Source: Leptasterias polaris (lineage: Eukaryota; Echinodermata; Asteroidea; Forcipulatida; Asteriidae). From it: a DNA stretch of 64,000 nucleotides. Positions within the stretch are counted from its first letter, which is position 1, and each line of letters opens with the position of its first letter. This document shows, piece by piece, positions 44,641 to 56,669 of this stretch. The notes beneath the pieces are model-generated. The model was given only the letters and a program-made list of their open reading frames with translations. It had not been told where the DNA came from and did no database searches. The DNA lies in assembly GCA_037783415.1 (NCBI GenBank), contig JAZGTN010000037.1:1860001-1924000 (forward strand), given 5' to 3'. A program made the position numbers and the translations under genes.

Positions 44641-46433
44641 CATTGAATGCAATTTGATAAGATACAATGTTTCGGTAATTTTGCTTCTGTGGTTAACTGC
44701 TGTTAACTTTTAAGGGAATATCGAACCCTTTTTGTATAAAAACATTTTGTAAAATAATGCATTCAATGATGATTGAAGTGAAATCTTAAAACATTGCAAC
44801 CGTTTAAAATATTTGTGGTGTTTCTGTGATGTTTGAACACTTTTGATGTCTGAATTTTGTCAGAGACGGATGAATTTTACTAACTATTTTCAGTACCCAT
44901 TGCCTTAAATTTGATATTAAATTTAACACTTTATTTTTTTTATACTGACATCGTTATTTTTTGTTAAGGTCACTGTATGCGAAGTTGATTTCTGCACTGT
45001 AAAAGCTCAGTCTGTTTTAATTGTTCAAGTAGTTAAACCTTTTAACCCGTAACTTGTTGAAGACAAAGACGAGATTGAACAAAAAGTTTAATCTGGTTTA
45101 TGGAGGGCGTGTCGAACAGTTTGAGCTAGTGTGGGTGAAGAGTCATACAACGAATTTGATTTATTGTTCGCTTACATTCAGGGCACAGGTGTACCCTACT
45201 TAGGGGTTAGTTATATAACTAACTAGGGTTAAAGCACATTATATAACTAACTAGGGTTAAAGCACCTAGCCTGGGTACAGAAAGGGGTTAATATACTTCC
45301 TTTGTGAGGGCTTTACAATCAAATAAGAAAGCAACACAAAACACGAAGGTAATGTCTGAAAACTAAAGTCTTCAACCCAGGAACGGCTAAAGTACTGGGC
45401 ATTCTATTCTTGGCTGCAGCAGAGTCAACAGCGCCCAAGTTTGTCTTTTCAACTTTCCACCATCCGTCCCCACCTCCACTTAAACTATTGTAACAAACGG
45501 TTGGCAATGTTAGTAGTGTTTACACAAGTGATGTTTTCAATAAATGCTTTGGTGTGATGCTGCTACTAACGAAAGTAACAAAAAGTAAGATGATGGCAAA
45601 TAGATTTGCCCCCAAAATCGGATAAACAATAACGATAAGTAATGTAAGTGTATTTAAATTTATTGTGGAAAATGTTAATCTTGGCCAGAGACTGGTTCAG
45701 TTGGTAAATTTGATTATATAAAATAAACAGGCAGTTTATATTCGGCCTATGCAAAGAAAACAGGCCAGTTTTATACTAGGCAATCACTAGGTACAAGTCA
45801 ACAGAAAGTTCACGCAAAGAAACTTATTTATTGGTCTTATGTTGACCTGACAGAAAGGTACCGACCTGAGCCTAGTATAAAATAGTAACAAAACAATTAT
45901 TTTAAGTTTATCATTATTGTTATTTAAATTGAGAATGTTATTTATGATGTTAAATTAAAGGACTCCAAAACCCACTTAAGCAAACTGAATGACTGACAGA
46001 GTTATTATGTCCGAGACACGTGTATACATAAATAAAAATGAGCAGCAGTTTTACACTGATTGCCATGCGGTCTCACTTGATGTATTTAAACATTTGTTGA
46101 CAAACCCAACAAACAAATAAACAATAATTGAACACACAGTAAACATCAACAAACTCATAGTTTTGTTGCCTTTTGTAAAACCTATAGAGTACTAATGTTA
46201 TGTTATATTAACAACGGTGGATCTTGCTGAATTCTTTAAGCCGACAATTTTAACATACGTGTGGGGGTTTTGTTTTACTAAGACCTTTTCCATACAAAGG
46301 TCAAATTTTTAAGATAAAAACTGAGGACAAACAAAAACCAAAAACAAAATTTGTTAGTAGTGTGTTGGGTCTTTATGAGACAATATATTGTTAGTTTATT
46401 CATAATGCACAAGAACAATGATTTAAATGATTA
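44641..46433. other. intergenic DNA without recognised genes
   Basis: AT-rich DNA. A short tandem duplication of TATATAACTAACTAGGGTTAAAGCAC is at 45210-45270. No exon, RNA gene or clear transposon end was recognised. Confidence 0.5.
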
Positions 46434-46690
46434 AAATTAGCATAACAATGGAGGGTAGGAGTCTTGATGAGACAGAATTAGCATAATAAAGGAGGGGTAG
46501 AAGTCTCTTGATGAGACAGAATTAGCATAATAATGGAGGGTAGAAGTCTTGATGAGACAGAATTAGCATAATAATGGAGGGTAGAAGTCTTGATGAGACA
46601 GAATTAGCATAATAATGGAGGGTAGTAGTCTTGATGAGACAACATTAGCATAATAAAGGAGGTAGAAGGCTTAATGAGACAGTGTATTGT
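46434..46690. repeat. 41-bp tandem repeat, about six copies
   Basis: The unit GAATTAGCATAATAATGGAGGGTAGAAGTCTTGATGAGACA repeats with period 41, with starts at 46519, 46560 and 46601. Confidence 0.88.
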
Positions 46691-46737
46691 TATATTATGT
46701 ATGAGGCATAAATATGCGCATAAATAAATGTTGATGA

Positions 46738-47295
46738 GGGTCAACATGAGGTCAAGCGATGGGGCCAATGAGATTTGAAATGGGCCAATGAGAGAGGAGG
46801 GTTTGATAAGACAGAATATGTATGAGATGATGAGAGAGATGATGAGAACCAAAGACAAGTCTAAATTTTTGATGTGACAGATTTATGCGTGGGATGATTT
46901 GAACAAAGAAAAGTGTAGAAGTCTTAATGAGACAGATGTATGCGTGGGATGATTTGAAATGGGCCAATGAGAGAGGTGGGTGAGATTTGAATCGTGCCAA
47001 TGAGAGTGGAGGGTGTGATTTGAAAATGGGCCAATGAGAGTGGAGGGTGTGATTTGAAATGGGGCAACAGAATATGTATGAGATGATGAGAACAAAGGAC
47101 AAGTCTAAATTTTTGATGTGACATATTTATGCGTGGGATGATTTGAACAAAGAAAAGTGTAGAAGTCTTAATGAGACAGATGTATGCGTGGGATGATTTT
47201 AAATGGGCCATTAGAGTGGAGGGCATGATTTGAATTGGCCCAATGAGAGTGGAGGGTGAGATTTGAAATGGGCCAATGAGAGTGGAGGGCAAGTT
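46738..47295. repeat. satellite-like array rich in GGGCCAATGAGAG
   Basis: The words GGGCCAATGAGAG and GTGATTTGAAAT alternate many times, and a block of about 245 bases (with GTCTAAATTTTTGATGTGACA and TTATGCGTGGGATGATTTGAACAAAG) occurs twice. It carries many CCAAT words. Confidence 0.85.
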
Positions 47296-47369
47296 TTGAA
47301 ATGGTGGGGGAAAAAATAAAATATAAATATATATATAATATACCTATCTTTACCTATATACACACATAT

Positions 47370-47845
47370 GTGACCTGCTCTATCGAAATGAGGATGTCTC
47401 GGAAATCACGTTTACGTGTAATTCACCATTCAAAAGTTGTTAACAATCAAAAATCTTGAAAAAACACTAAAAAACCGATTCTGCGATTTTGGTGGTATTA
47501 GGTTTAAAAAAAAACTTGATCTTTCTTGTCGTGGTCTTACCTTTAATTAAAAAGATGAATAAATCCACAAAAAGTTGTTTTCTTGAGCATGTTTGTACGC
47601 ATAGCTACAAGTAGCTAGCTGTTGTTAATAACGATTATCTAAATAAACACGTTGTAAAATAATGGAAGTGGCTTTGTCTTGTAGACTTTCTTCATTGCCT
47701 GATAACTTCGGACTGGAACAAGCTACATAAATAATAACGGTATTGTTGGAAAGCCTGTGATTTACTTGTTAACAACTTTTGAATGGTGAATTACACGTAA
47801 ACGTGATTTCCGAGACATTCCTCAATTCGATAGAGCAGGTCACAC
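47370..47845. mobile_element. MITE with about 78-bp terminal inverted repeats
   Basis: The left end TGTGACCTGCTCTATCGAA... (to about 47448) and the right end (from about 47768) are almost perfect inverted repeats. Direct CATA repeats flank the element. No ORF is present. Confidence 0.88.
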
Positions 47846-47993
47846 ATAATAATAATAATAACAATAAATAAGCAAATGAATAAAATTAGACAGATTTTGT
47901 TTGTGTATTACCCTTAGTAACAGACAGTGGATGAATCTCTTTTTTGACGATGTGGTGGCTCTTAAAAAAGCCGGTTGTTTTATGTTGACGTGA

Positions 47994-48398
47994 TCACCGT
48001 TGATTCAAACGTTGCAGTTTCTGCAGTTTCTGGAGGCCATCTGTTCCTTCGGTGAAATATGCCTCCACCAAACGAGCTTTCTCTTGCCGCGTCAGTTGTG
48101 CCAAGTAGTTCAGGTATTTTTCGTTTTTCACGAAGCGTGCCTGTTTCGTTGCCATCTCGACCGTGATGAATTCCAAGTCTTCGTCATAGTTGTTCGTCTT
48201 TGAGGCGATGTAAACCCGATGGAGCTCATTCACCTCCGGTCTTTTCTTCTCCAGAGAAATTACCCCGTAATCAGTCTTGTTTTTCGGGACCATAAAAATA
48301 TAATCTAAGTACTTGGTATTTATTTTAGCTTGGCAGCAGAGGGTCAATGATGTACAGTCCATCGTGGCAGAATGATTCAAGACTACCGCTATGCCCAC
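47994..48398 (-). CDS. unrecognised protein, probably of the Polinton element
   Basis: A 134-codon frame on the minus strand. An inner Met at codon 13 (MDCTSLTLCC) may be the true start. The C-terminal half is charged and probably helical (KYLNYLAQLTRQEKARLVE, then repeated LQKLQKLQRLNQR). It lies between two satellite-like stretches and is divergent from the polymerase gene. I do not recognise its family. It is supported only by its length, composition and place, and could be an unspliced remnant of something else. Confidence 0.45.
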   Translation of the reverse strand: MGIAVVLNHSATMDCTSLTLCCQAKINTKYLDYIFMVPKNKTDYGVISLEKKRPEVNELHRVYIASKTNNYDEDLEFITVEMATKQARFVKNEKYLNYLAQLTRQEKARLVEAYFTEGTDGLQKLQKLQRLNQR

Positions 48399-48419
48399 CG
48401 TAAGTAACTTTCACGTACA

Positions 48420-48667
48420 CTGAAATTGACCATTGAGAGAGGAGGGTTTAATGAGAGGAGGGCATGATTTGAAATGGTCCAATGAGGTAGGGGGGCTTGA
48501 TGAGACAAAATTCTGAATTGGGCCAATGAGAAGCGGGGGTTTGATAGGACAGAACTATGCATAGTATTGTACCATCGAACAAAGTTCTAAAAGGCGACGC
48601 AGTCAGGTAGTCCTTGAAATGTAATTACACGGATTAAGAGTGGAGGGGGTGAACAAAAGGAACTTGT

Positions 48668-48698
<31 letters not shown>

Positions 48699-49140
48699 GG
48701 GGAGGAACAATATATCCATATAGAAGATGGTCTACGTGGGGATAAAAGGCGTCAACAGAAGTATAACTTATCCTCGAGGTAATGAATAAAAAAAGAAAAA
48801 GGGTACAAAGGCAGCTCTAGACGTCTTAAAGACAAAATTCTGAAATGGGTCAATGAGAGACGGGGGTTTGATAGGACAGAATTATGCATAGGATTGTACC
48901 ATCGAACAAAGGTCTAAAAGGCGACGCAGTCAGATTTTCCACGAAATGTAATTACACGGATTAAGAGTGGGGGGGGGGTGAACAAAAGGAATTTGGGAGG
49001 GGGGTTGGGGAGGAACAATATATCCATATAGAAGATGGTATTAGGGGGGATAAAAGGTTTCAACAAAAGTTAAACTTATCCGTGAGGTAATGAATGAAAA
49101 AGAAAAGGGTACAAAGGCAGCTCTAGACGTCTTAACGAGA
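48420..49140. repeat. tandem duplicated block of about 330 bp with satellite words
   Basis: The block from GAATTGGGCCAATGAGAAGC through GGCGACGCAGTCAG, GAACAATATATCCATATAGAAG and GCAGCTCTAGACGTCTTAA is present twice (about 48520-48835 and 48850-49135). A poly-G tract near 48670 lies inside. Confidence 0.82.
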
Positions 49141-49192
49141 CAGGTTTATGCAAGATTAACCATCCCCCTCTTCTTTTCTTCCTAAATGGTAA

Positions 49193-49602
49193 CCAATCGG
49201 AGCGCCGTATTTGGCGTCCCCCCCTTTATAGATGTAAGCTAAATTTCAAATAAACCAATGCTATGAAAAGAAAGTCTACAGGTCTTGACGAGACAGATTT
49301 ATGCAAGATTAACCATCCCCCCTTTAATCATCGAGCCAATCGGAGCGTCGTATTTGGCGTCCCTGACGATGATGTCACTTATTTTCAAATCAATTCGAGA
49401 GAAAAACAGCCAATCTGAGTCTCATATTTGGTGTCACTGACAATGATGCAATTTATTTTGAAAACATGTGGCGCGAGCACATCCAATAGGAGTCCCGCAT
49501 TTTATATTTCAAATGATACCCTTTGTAAAAGTTTAAACTGGTGTGTATGTCTTGTAGCCAATCAGAATTTCTGATTTGGCGTCCTCCCGGTGCTAATATA
49601 TA
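49193..49602 (+). promoter_or_regulatory. array of CCAAT and TTTGGCGT sites with TATA box before the polymerase gene
   Basis: CCAAT words occur at 49193, 49336, 49410, 49483 and 49558. TTTGGCGT, close to the E2F consensus, follows at 49210, 49353 and 49575 at a fixed distance of about 17. A TAATATATAC box is at 49594-49602, 90 bases before the polymerase ATG at 49692. The role as promoter is inferred. Confidence 0.6.
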
Positions 49603-52600
49603 CCTACACAGGGACCACTCCTGTTACCATTCTACGATTAATTTCGATACTAATTTGACAGTTCCAGTTACATCGAGACTAAACCTGCATCATGTTTTTC
49701 AAACTGTCTGACTTTAGTACATTAAGCATGTCAGAGTGCGAAGTACTTTTGGAATTCATGGAGTTGTCTGTGGAGCAAAGAGTAGCTCTTTCTCAGCGAA
49801 TGTATCGGCTGTCGATCGATGAATCCGATGCGTACCCAGATACTGCAGAACTTTCCTTTAACGACAATCCTAAAACCTCTGGTAATGACTTTGATGAAAT
49901 CATGTCGGAACTTGAGGAATTCAGGACCGCTACCCCCGAAGATGAGTTGAGCGTGTACTGGGATGAGCTGCGGCGGACGTGGACCCAGTTTACCCTTCCT
50001 TCTGTTGATGACGCCGAAGCCGAGACGAGCACGGAGGACCAGCCGGTGGTAAATTCTGTCGGACAAGTTGGTGGAGGACTTCCGTCATCACGGGTCAGCA
50101 CCGGAGACCAGCCGGGAACGAGTGGTGTTGGCAGAGTCACCCGCGGACCGCCCGAGGACGGCGCAAGTTCTGACTCTGACCTGGAGAGCATGGTGAACGA
50201 AACGACCACCATTTACGATATGGACTGGGGATGGGAAAGCGACGGGTGGAGTGATGAGGATGCACCGCCGAGCAAGAGGATTCGACGGGAGGAGATGGAG
50301 GAGGAGGACTACTATTCAAGGTTCTATCAATTAGTAAGAATAAAAGAAAAACCAAACAAACACTTTCAGGCCTTTACCTATGATTACAATGTTAACTTTA
50401 GAAATATGGAAGACGTAGAACTTGAGGAGGCTTTACCTCTTTTAGGTAATATTTTTCAGAGTGTTATAGATAGAATAGGGTTTGGTATTCAAGCTGATGA
50501 TAGGGTACGAATGGTCTTTGACTCACCGGTCCTAAACTTTCCAATTTCTCTGCCTTTCATGCGAATGGCAGACTTAACGGCTGAGCGTTTATTCAAAAAA
50601 ATAGAAAGGGTGCTGAACAGCTATCAGTTTATTCGTTTTGACGAGACTGTGACTATTAACTTTATACACGTGAAAAAACAGAAGGTGGGGAAATGCAATA
50701 CGCCCGCTCGTCTATTGCAATTGGAAGAGTTATTGGCTTCCAAACGTAGTATTGTTAGAATAAAAGATGATGGCACAAACACCTGTCTGGCTCGTGCTAT
50801 AGCGATTGGACAGGCTCTCCAAGAAAAAACTGGAAACGAAATAAAATATATCCTAAAAAACAGGAGAAAATATGTGGATGAGCCAATGGTTACTGCTCTT
50901 CATAGAAGGGCTGGAATTATAGAGGGGGCGCTGGGGGGAATTGAAGAGCTACAGCGATTGTAGGATGTTTTAATTAATTATCGGCTAGTAGTGCTTTCGA
51001 GAGAGCATTGCTATTCGAGCATTTTTAAGGGTCCCGAGCAGAAACCTCGCACAATTTACCTCCATCTGGCTAGAGGGCATTATGACGTTATCCGATCAAT
51101 GTCAGGATTCCTTAATCGCAGCAACTTCTGCGATACGTGTCACAAAGGGCACAACGGTACAGTTGCGTCGCATGTGTGTAACATATCGTGTAAGTTATGC
51201 TTTTCCATAGGGTGTAAGACCGGTGAAGTTGATACTTGGGTACACTGTCCAGATTGTAACCGAAACTTTAAAGACCCCGTGTGCTATACAAACCATAAGA
51301 ACAGAACTATTGGGGGTAAAACTGTTTGCAAAATGTATTATAGATGTAAACTATGTAATGTTTATGTGAGTGTCGCCCTCTCAGCCAAGCGTGGAAAGCA
51401 TTCCTGCATCAAAAAATAATGCAACACTTGTAAAGAAACGGTGCTATTTAATCACAAATGCTACATAAAAGTGGTTGAAAAAAAGCCTACTCATAATACA
51501 AACATAGAAACTGAGCATGTCTCACCACCTTCGCAACAAAATTTATTCACGCGGAATAAGTAGACAATGGTGATGATCATTCAGTCGAACCCCAAAATGA
51601 CAAAACAAAGAAAACCAAGACACCGCTCAAATATATATTTTTTGATTTCGAATGTACGCAGGACGGCGGCACTCATGTACCTAATTTATGTGTTGCGGAA
51701 ATGGTGTGCGAACAGTACGCAGACCAGCCGGGTGAATATCGATGTAAGACTTGTACCTCCACTAAAACATTTAAGGGGGATAACACGCAGAGTAGCTTCT
51801 GTCAATGGTTGTTTCAATCCACCGAAACTGACAATTCTGTTGCAATTGCTCATAACGCAAAAGGGTACGATTCCTACTTCCTTCTGGAATTTCTGTTTGA
51901 AAATGCGTGTGTTTCCTTCTGTGATATATAGTGGAGCTAAAGTGTTATGTATTGATATACCTAAATACAAACGGAGGGTTATAGACTCATTGAGTTTATT
52001 TCCTATGGCCCTGTCGGAGTTACCCGCAACCTTTGGCGTAGCAGAATTGAAAAAGGGATTCTTTCCGCATTTTTTTAACAAGAAAAACAACAAAGATTAT
52101 GTAGGACCAATACCTGATGTGTCAAATTACGACCCCGACTCAATGTCGGAGGAGCGAAGGAAAGAGTTTTACTCTTGATATGAAACGCAGAAACGGGTAA
52201 ATCAGGTATTTGATTTACAGGAGGAATTGCTTGCCTACTGTAAAAGTGATGTGGATATTCTGAAACGCTGCTGCGTACAGTTTAGGGAATTGTTCATGCG
52301 GATAACTTCGACCGGGCCTAGGGACGGGGGCGTTGACCCATTCAAAACATGTATAACCATTGCATCTGCGTGTAATCTTGTGTATCGTAGAAATTTCCTT
52401 AAGAAAGATACTATAGCCGTATTACCACCAGACTGTTACGCTCCAGCGGATAAACATTCCAGAGTGGCTATTGTTTGGTTGCGCTAGTTAAGCCGCCAAC
52501 AGGCCGTACACATACAACACGCTAGGAACATGGGAGAAGTGCGCATAGGCACGTTTAAGGTAGATGGCTTTTGTGAAAGGGTAAACACAGTCTATGAATT

Positions 52601-53200
52601 TAACGGGTGTTTCTGGCACGGGTGTCCAAAGTGTTATAACGAGGAAACCATCCACCCTACCTTGGGCGTACCGATGCACGAGCTGTACTCTAGGACACAG
52701 GAAAAGAAACATTTTGTACAGACTCGGACTGGGTTTACTTATGTGGAGATGTGGGAATGTCAATGGGGTGTAATGTTCAAAGATTTCCCAGAAGATTTGC
52801 GCGAATCACTAGAAGAAGACCTTGATGATGATAGATGCGTTCTCAACCCTAGAGATGCCTTCTATGGGGGGAGGACCAATGCCACGCGACTTTTTTATGA
52901 GGTTAGCGGAGACCAAACCATCTCATATCTAGATTATACATCGCTGTACCCATGGACAAATAAATACAGTATATATCCCGTCGGACAAACCCAGATTATT
53001 GTTGACATTTTTAAAGATATTTCATCATATTTCGGATTAATAAAATGTACCATAATCCCCCCCGTCCAAATTGTATCATCCAGTGAATCCCGTATAGGGC
53101 GATAGGAAAATTAACATTCCCTCTATGTAGAATTTGTGTTGAAAACGAACAGCAAACACCTGGTCTTCATAATGATGAAGAAAGAAGTTTGAGCGGAACC

Positions 53201-56200
53201 AATGTGTCTCTCGAGTTGCAAAAGTAATTAACGTTATCAGTAACAGTCATGGAAACAGTAGTGGGGGTGATCAACCAAATGCAAGTACCTGTCAAAAAAG
53301 GGCACTACCTAATAAGCTACTCGTTTGTAACCCATGCTCACTTAATAATAAAATGGATGAATTCAGATCTACAGTACTTAGTGAGCAAATAGATGTTGCC
53401 TGTATCTCGGAAACCTGGTTTAAAACTAATACCCCAGAAGAACATGTCCAAGTTGAAGGATTCGCTCTGTTTTCAAGGCCCCGCCTTGACCGTCCTCATG
53501 GAGGAGTAGCACTGTACATAAGGGACTCACTACATCCACAACCTATGGAAATTAGCACCCCAGAAAACTTGGAGATTATCTGGGTACATACACGACCGAA
53601 CTATCTTCCACGGAAAATCTCTAAACTTTACTATGCGGCGGTGTACTCACCACCCGGGGATCCTCATGCAGACTCTCTTATTGACCATTTGCAGAAATCT
53701 ATTGATTTAATCACCACTGAATATCCAGATGCAGGAATTGTCATAGCTGGGGACATGAATCACCTTGACATCACACAAGTCGCAGTCGGTGAATTTGAAC
53801 AAGTAGTAGATCAACCAACTAGACAAGGTGCCATCTTGGATAAGATAATAACAAATATATCTGGGAATTTCAAAACCCCAAATATACTACCACCACTTGG
53901 TCGAAGTGACCACAATGTTGTGCTGTGGACCCCCAAGCCAGCACTACTACACACACCAAATGTGGTCCAATCCCGCCACGTTAGGCCAATCAAAGACTCT
54001 GGACTGATTTCGTTTGGTCAATGGATTGTTCAGCACAAATGGGAGGACATGCAGAAAGCTACTCATGTTCAAGCCAAGTGTGATATTCTGTATCACACAT
54101 TGAATAAGGCTGTTGAATACTACTTCCCTCAACGCCTCGTGAAGCTGCATTTAAAAGATAAGCCATGGATGACCTCGGAGATAAAAGCTCTGATAAAAAA
54201 ACGCCAAGTGTTGTTTAGGAAAGGTGATCAACGTTGGAAAGCGCTCAGAAACACAATCATCAGACTAATTGCAAAGGCGAAGAAAAGCCACTACCATGAC
54301 AGGGTGCAGAAAGTAAATTCGCATTATGACCACTGGTACCACCTCAAACCCCACGATCAACCGCCAGGGGTTAATCCAGAAAATGACAAAGACATTGCTG
54401 ACAGTATTAACAATCATTTTTCATCAATAGCAAAGGATATTCAACCTCTAGACATGACAGCCCTCCCAGCATACCTTCCTGCTCCAGCACCCTGTCCGGC
54501 CATTCATGAATGGGATGTCTACAATCAGTTGAAAAGATGTAGTAAAGCTGGAGGTCCTGACGGGCTTCCTGCTCGTATTATTAGAGAATTTTCACCTGAA
54601 CTTGCTACACCTCTTACCGACATCCTTAACACATCTTACCACCAAGGGATTGTACCTAGTCAGTGGAAGCAAGCTGTGGTGGTCCCGATACCCAAGACGA
54701 AACGACCAGTATGGAACAGCCTACGACCTGTATCACTCACAGACCATTTTGCCAAATTAGCAGAAACTTTCATGACCAGATGGATTCTGAGTGATATAGA
54801 GGCCAACTTGGATCCTAATCAATTTGGAAATCGTAAAGGTGTTTCTACATCTCATTATTTAATTAAGTTAATGGAAAATTTGTACAATCATGCTGATACC
54901 CCGAAGAGCCAGAGTACTATTGTTGTGACTGATTTTAGTAAAGCTTTCGATCTAATTGACCATAACATTGTGATTACTAAGTTACTCCAACTAGGTGCTA
55001 GACCATGTGTTATTCCATGGGTGTGTAGCTTTTTGAGCCAGAGATTACAATGTGTCCGCTATAAAAATGTTACTTCAGAGTATAGATTTCTCCAAGGTGG
55101 TGTCCCACAGGGAACCAAACTTGGACCACTTTGCTTTCTAGCACAAATCAATGATGCCATCCAAGAACCCCCTGAGAAAGTAACTAGTCTCAAATACGTA
55201 GATGATGTCACATTAATTGAAAACTGCATTGGAGGAGACAATAGGAACATACAAAGAACACTAGATGAATTTACTGAATGGACTGTTCAAAATAACATGA
55301 AACTTAATCCGAAGAAATGTGTGGCTATGGACATTTGTTTTATGAAAAATCCATTGGTGAAAAGCCCACTTGAGATATGTTCACAACAACTTGAAACAGT
55401 GGATCGTGTAAAAATCCTTGGTGTTCAGATTAGCTCTGATTTAAAATGGAACGCCCACATCTCACATCTTATAAGTAGAGCAAATTGTGAACATTACATG
55501 ATAAAGATGTTGAAAAAGTTTAATCTCCCTACAGCAGACCTGATTACAATTTATAAATGTTATGAACGATCACTTCTTGAGTACGCTGTTCCTGTCTGGA
55601 ATGCTGGGTTAACTATCAAGCAGGTTGAAAATTTGGAAAGAGTTCAAAAAAGAGCGCTTAGAATTATTCTAGGGTCTTCATACTCTACGTACGAAAACGC
55701 ACTTAAAGACACTAAACTAACTCCCCTAAAAGAACGTCGAAAAACCATGTGCACTAAATTTGCTATTGACTTGTCTAAATCCAAGTCCTTTAAAGACTGG
55801 CTACCTAAGCAGAGATTTGAAGAGGTAAAATATGATCTTCGTAACAAGAATAGATTCACTCAGATAGTGTGCAAGACCAACAGGTACAAACATAGTGCAA
55901 TCCCTTACCTAATTCAATTGCTCAATGAGAATTCGGAATAAAGTAATCTCTTGTTTTTATTGGTAAATAATTTTATTATACTGCAATCCATAATCAAGCT
56001 GCTCAATGAGATTGATTTGTAGTTTCTTGGTTTTTATTGTAATGTACTAGTTCATTTTTTCCTTTTTCACATTAAAAAAAAAATAAAATAAAAATGCAAA
56101 TTCTACATTGTTGTATATTCTAACTATTCAGTTTGTAGATATTATTGTTTGATTTTTGCTTTTTTTAAATAATTTTTAATGTTTGTATGTACAATTCGTT

Positions 56201-56270
56201 GCAATTTTGCCTCTGGCAACAAATTCGGATTTTTTAATAAACCATGAATAATAATAATAATAATAATAAA
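53201..56270 (+). mobile_element. non-LTR retrotransposon (LINE), 5'-truncated, inserted in the polymerase
   Basis: It begins about 53201, where the polymerase frame stops matching, and ends in an (AAT)n tail at 56247-56270. The polymerase frame resumes right after. No clear target duplication was found, and a few polymerase codons seem lost at the junction. Confidence 0.85.
53353..55941 (+). CDS. LINE endonuclease and reverse transcriptase
   Basis: An 862-codon frame without stops; the same frame is open upstream to 53203, so the first Met given here is only nominal. The first 200 residues are an AP-type endonuclease (ACISETWF, GGVALYIRD, VIAGDMNH, GRSDHNVV). The reverse transcriptase follows, with LRPVSLTDHFAKL, VTDFSKAFDLIDH, GVPQGTKLGPL and the catalytic YVDDV. 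The C-terminal part has LLEYAVPVWNAGL and RVQKRALRIILG, as in CR1/Jockey-like LINEs (clade is inference). The YVDD in place of the usual FADD is noted. The frame is intact although the host polymerase gene is decayed. Confidence 0.9.
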   Translation: MDEFRSTVLSEQIDVACISETWFKTNTPEEHVQVEGFALFSRPRLDRPHGGVALYIRDSLHPQPMEISTPENLEIIWVHTRPNYLPRKISKLYYAAVYSPPGDPHADSLIDHLQKSIDLITTEYPDAGIVIAGDMNHLDITQVAVGEFEQVVDQPTRQGAILDKIITNISGNFKTPNILPPLGRSDHNVVLWTPKPALLHTPNVVQSRHVRPIKDSGLISFGQWIVQHKWEDMQKATHVQAKCDILYHTLNKAVEYYFPQRLVKLHLKDKPWMTSEIKALIKKRQVLFRKGDQRWKALRNTIIRLIAKAKKSHYHDRVQKVNSHYDHWYHLKPHDQPPGVNPENDKDIADSINNHFSSIAKDIQPLDMTALPAYLPAPAPCPAIHEWDVYNQLKRCSKAGGPDGLPARIIREFSPELATPLTDILNTSYHQGIVPSQWKQAVVVPIPKTKRPVWNSLRPVSLTDHFAKLAETFMTRWILSDIEANLDPNQFGNRKGVSTSHYLIKLMENLYNHADTPKSQSTIVVTDFSKAFDLIDHNIVITKLLQLGARPCVIPWVCSFLSQRLQCVRYKNVTSEYRFLQGGVPQGTKLGPLCFLAQINDAIQEPPEKVTSLKYVDDVTLIENCIGGDNRNIQRTLDEFTEWTVQNNMKLNPKKCVAMDICFMKNPLVKSPLEICSQQLETVDRVKILGVQISSDLKWNAHISHLISRANCEHYMIKMLKKFNLPTADLITIYKCYERSLLEYAVPVWNAGLTIKQVENLERVQKRALRIILGSSYSTYENALKDTKLTPLKERRKTMCTKFAIDLSKSKSFKDWLPKQRFEEVKYDLRNKNRFTQIVCKTNRYKHSAIPYLIQLLNENSE

Positions 56271-56669
56271 AAGCAGTTGAGTTGGGTTACGTAGTACAGA
56301 AAATTTACTGCGTGTGGCATTTTGAGAGAACTGAAATGTACGATCCAATTACTAAAACAGGCGGTCTCTTCTCGGAGTACATCAACACTTTTCTCAAAAT
56401 AAAACGGGAGAGCTCAGGTATTCCACAATGGTGCGAAACTGAGGCAGACATTCAAAAATATATAAGTGACTATGAGAACAAAGAAGGTATATTGTTAGAC
56501 CGAACAAAACTTGTCAAAAATCCAGGGCTGAGAGCCCTTGCAAAACTCATGTTGAATAGTTTTTGGGGAAAGTTCGGTCAGAGGGTAAATATGTCTCAAA
56601 CCGAAGTAGTGACAGATCCAGCAAGGTTGTACCAAATGTTGTTTGCTGATGATTTAGGTAAAGGATAAT

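Noticed and set aside
45210..45270. TAGGGTTA words as telomere-like repeats
   Set aside because: The word is part of a two-copy duplication of a longer unit, not a TTAGGG array.
46604..47292. Overlapping minus-strand ORFs of 84 to 122 codons
   Set aside because: They are frames of the satellite-like array and give periodic peptides only because the DNA repeats.
46434..47295. CRISPR-like array
   Set aside because: The window is eukaryotic and the repeats are contiguous tandem units without unique spacers.
51567..51700. Start of a 203-codon ORF as a separate protein
   Set aside because: The first part reads the polymerase exonuclease region out of frame; only the later part is in the polymerase frame. 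It is one broken gene.
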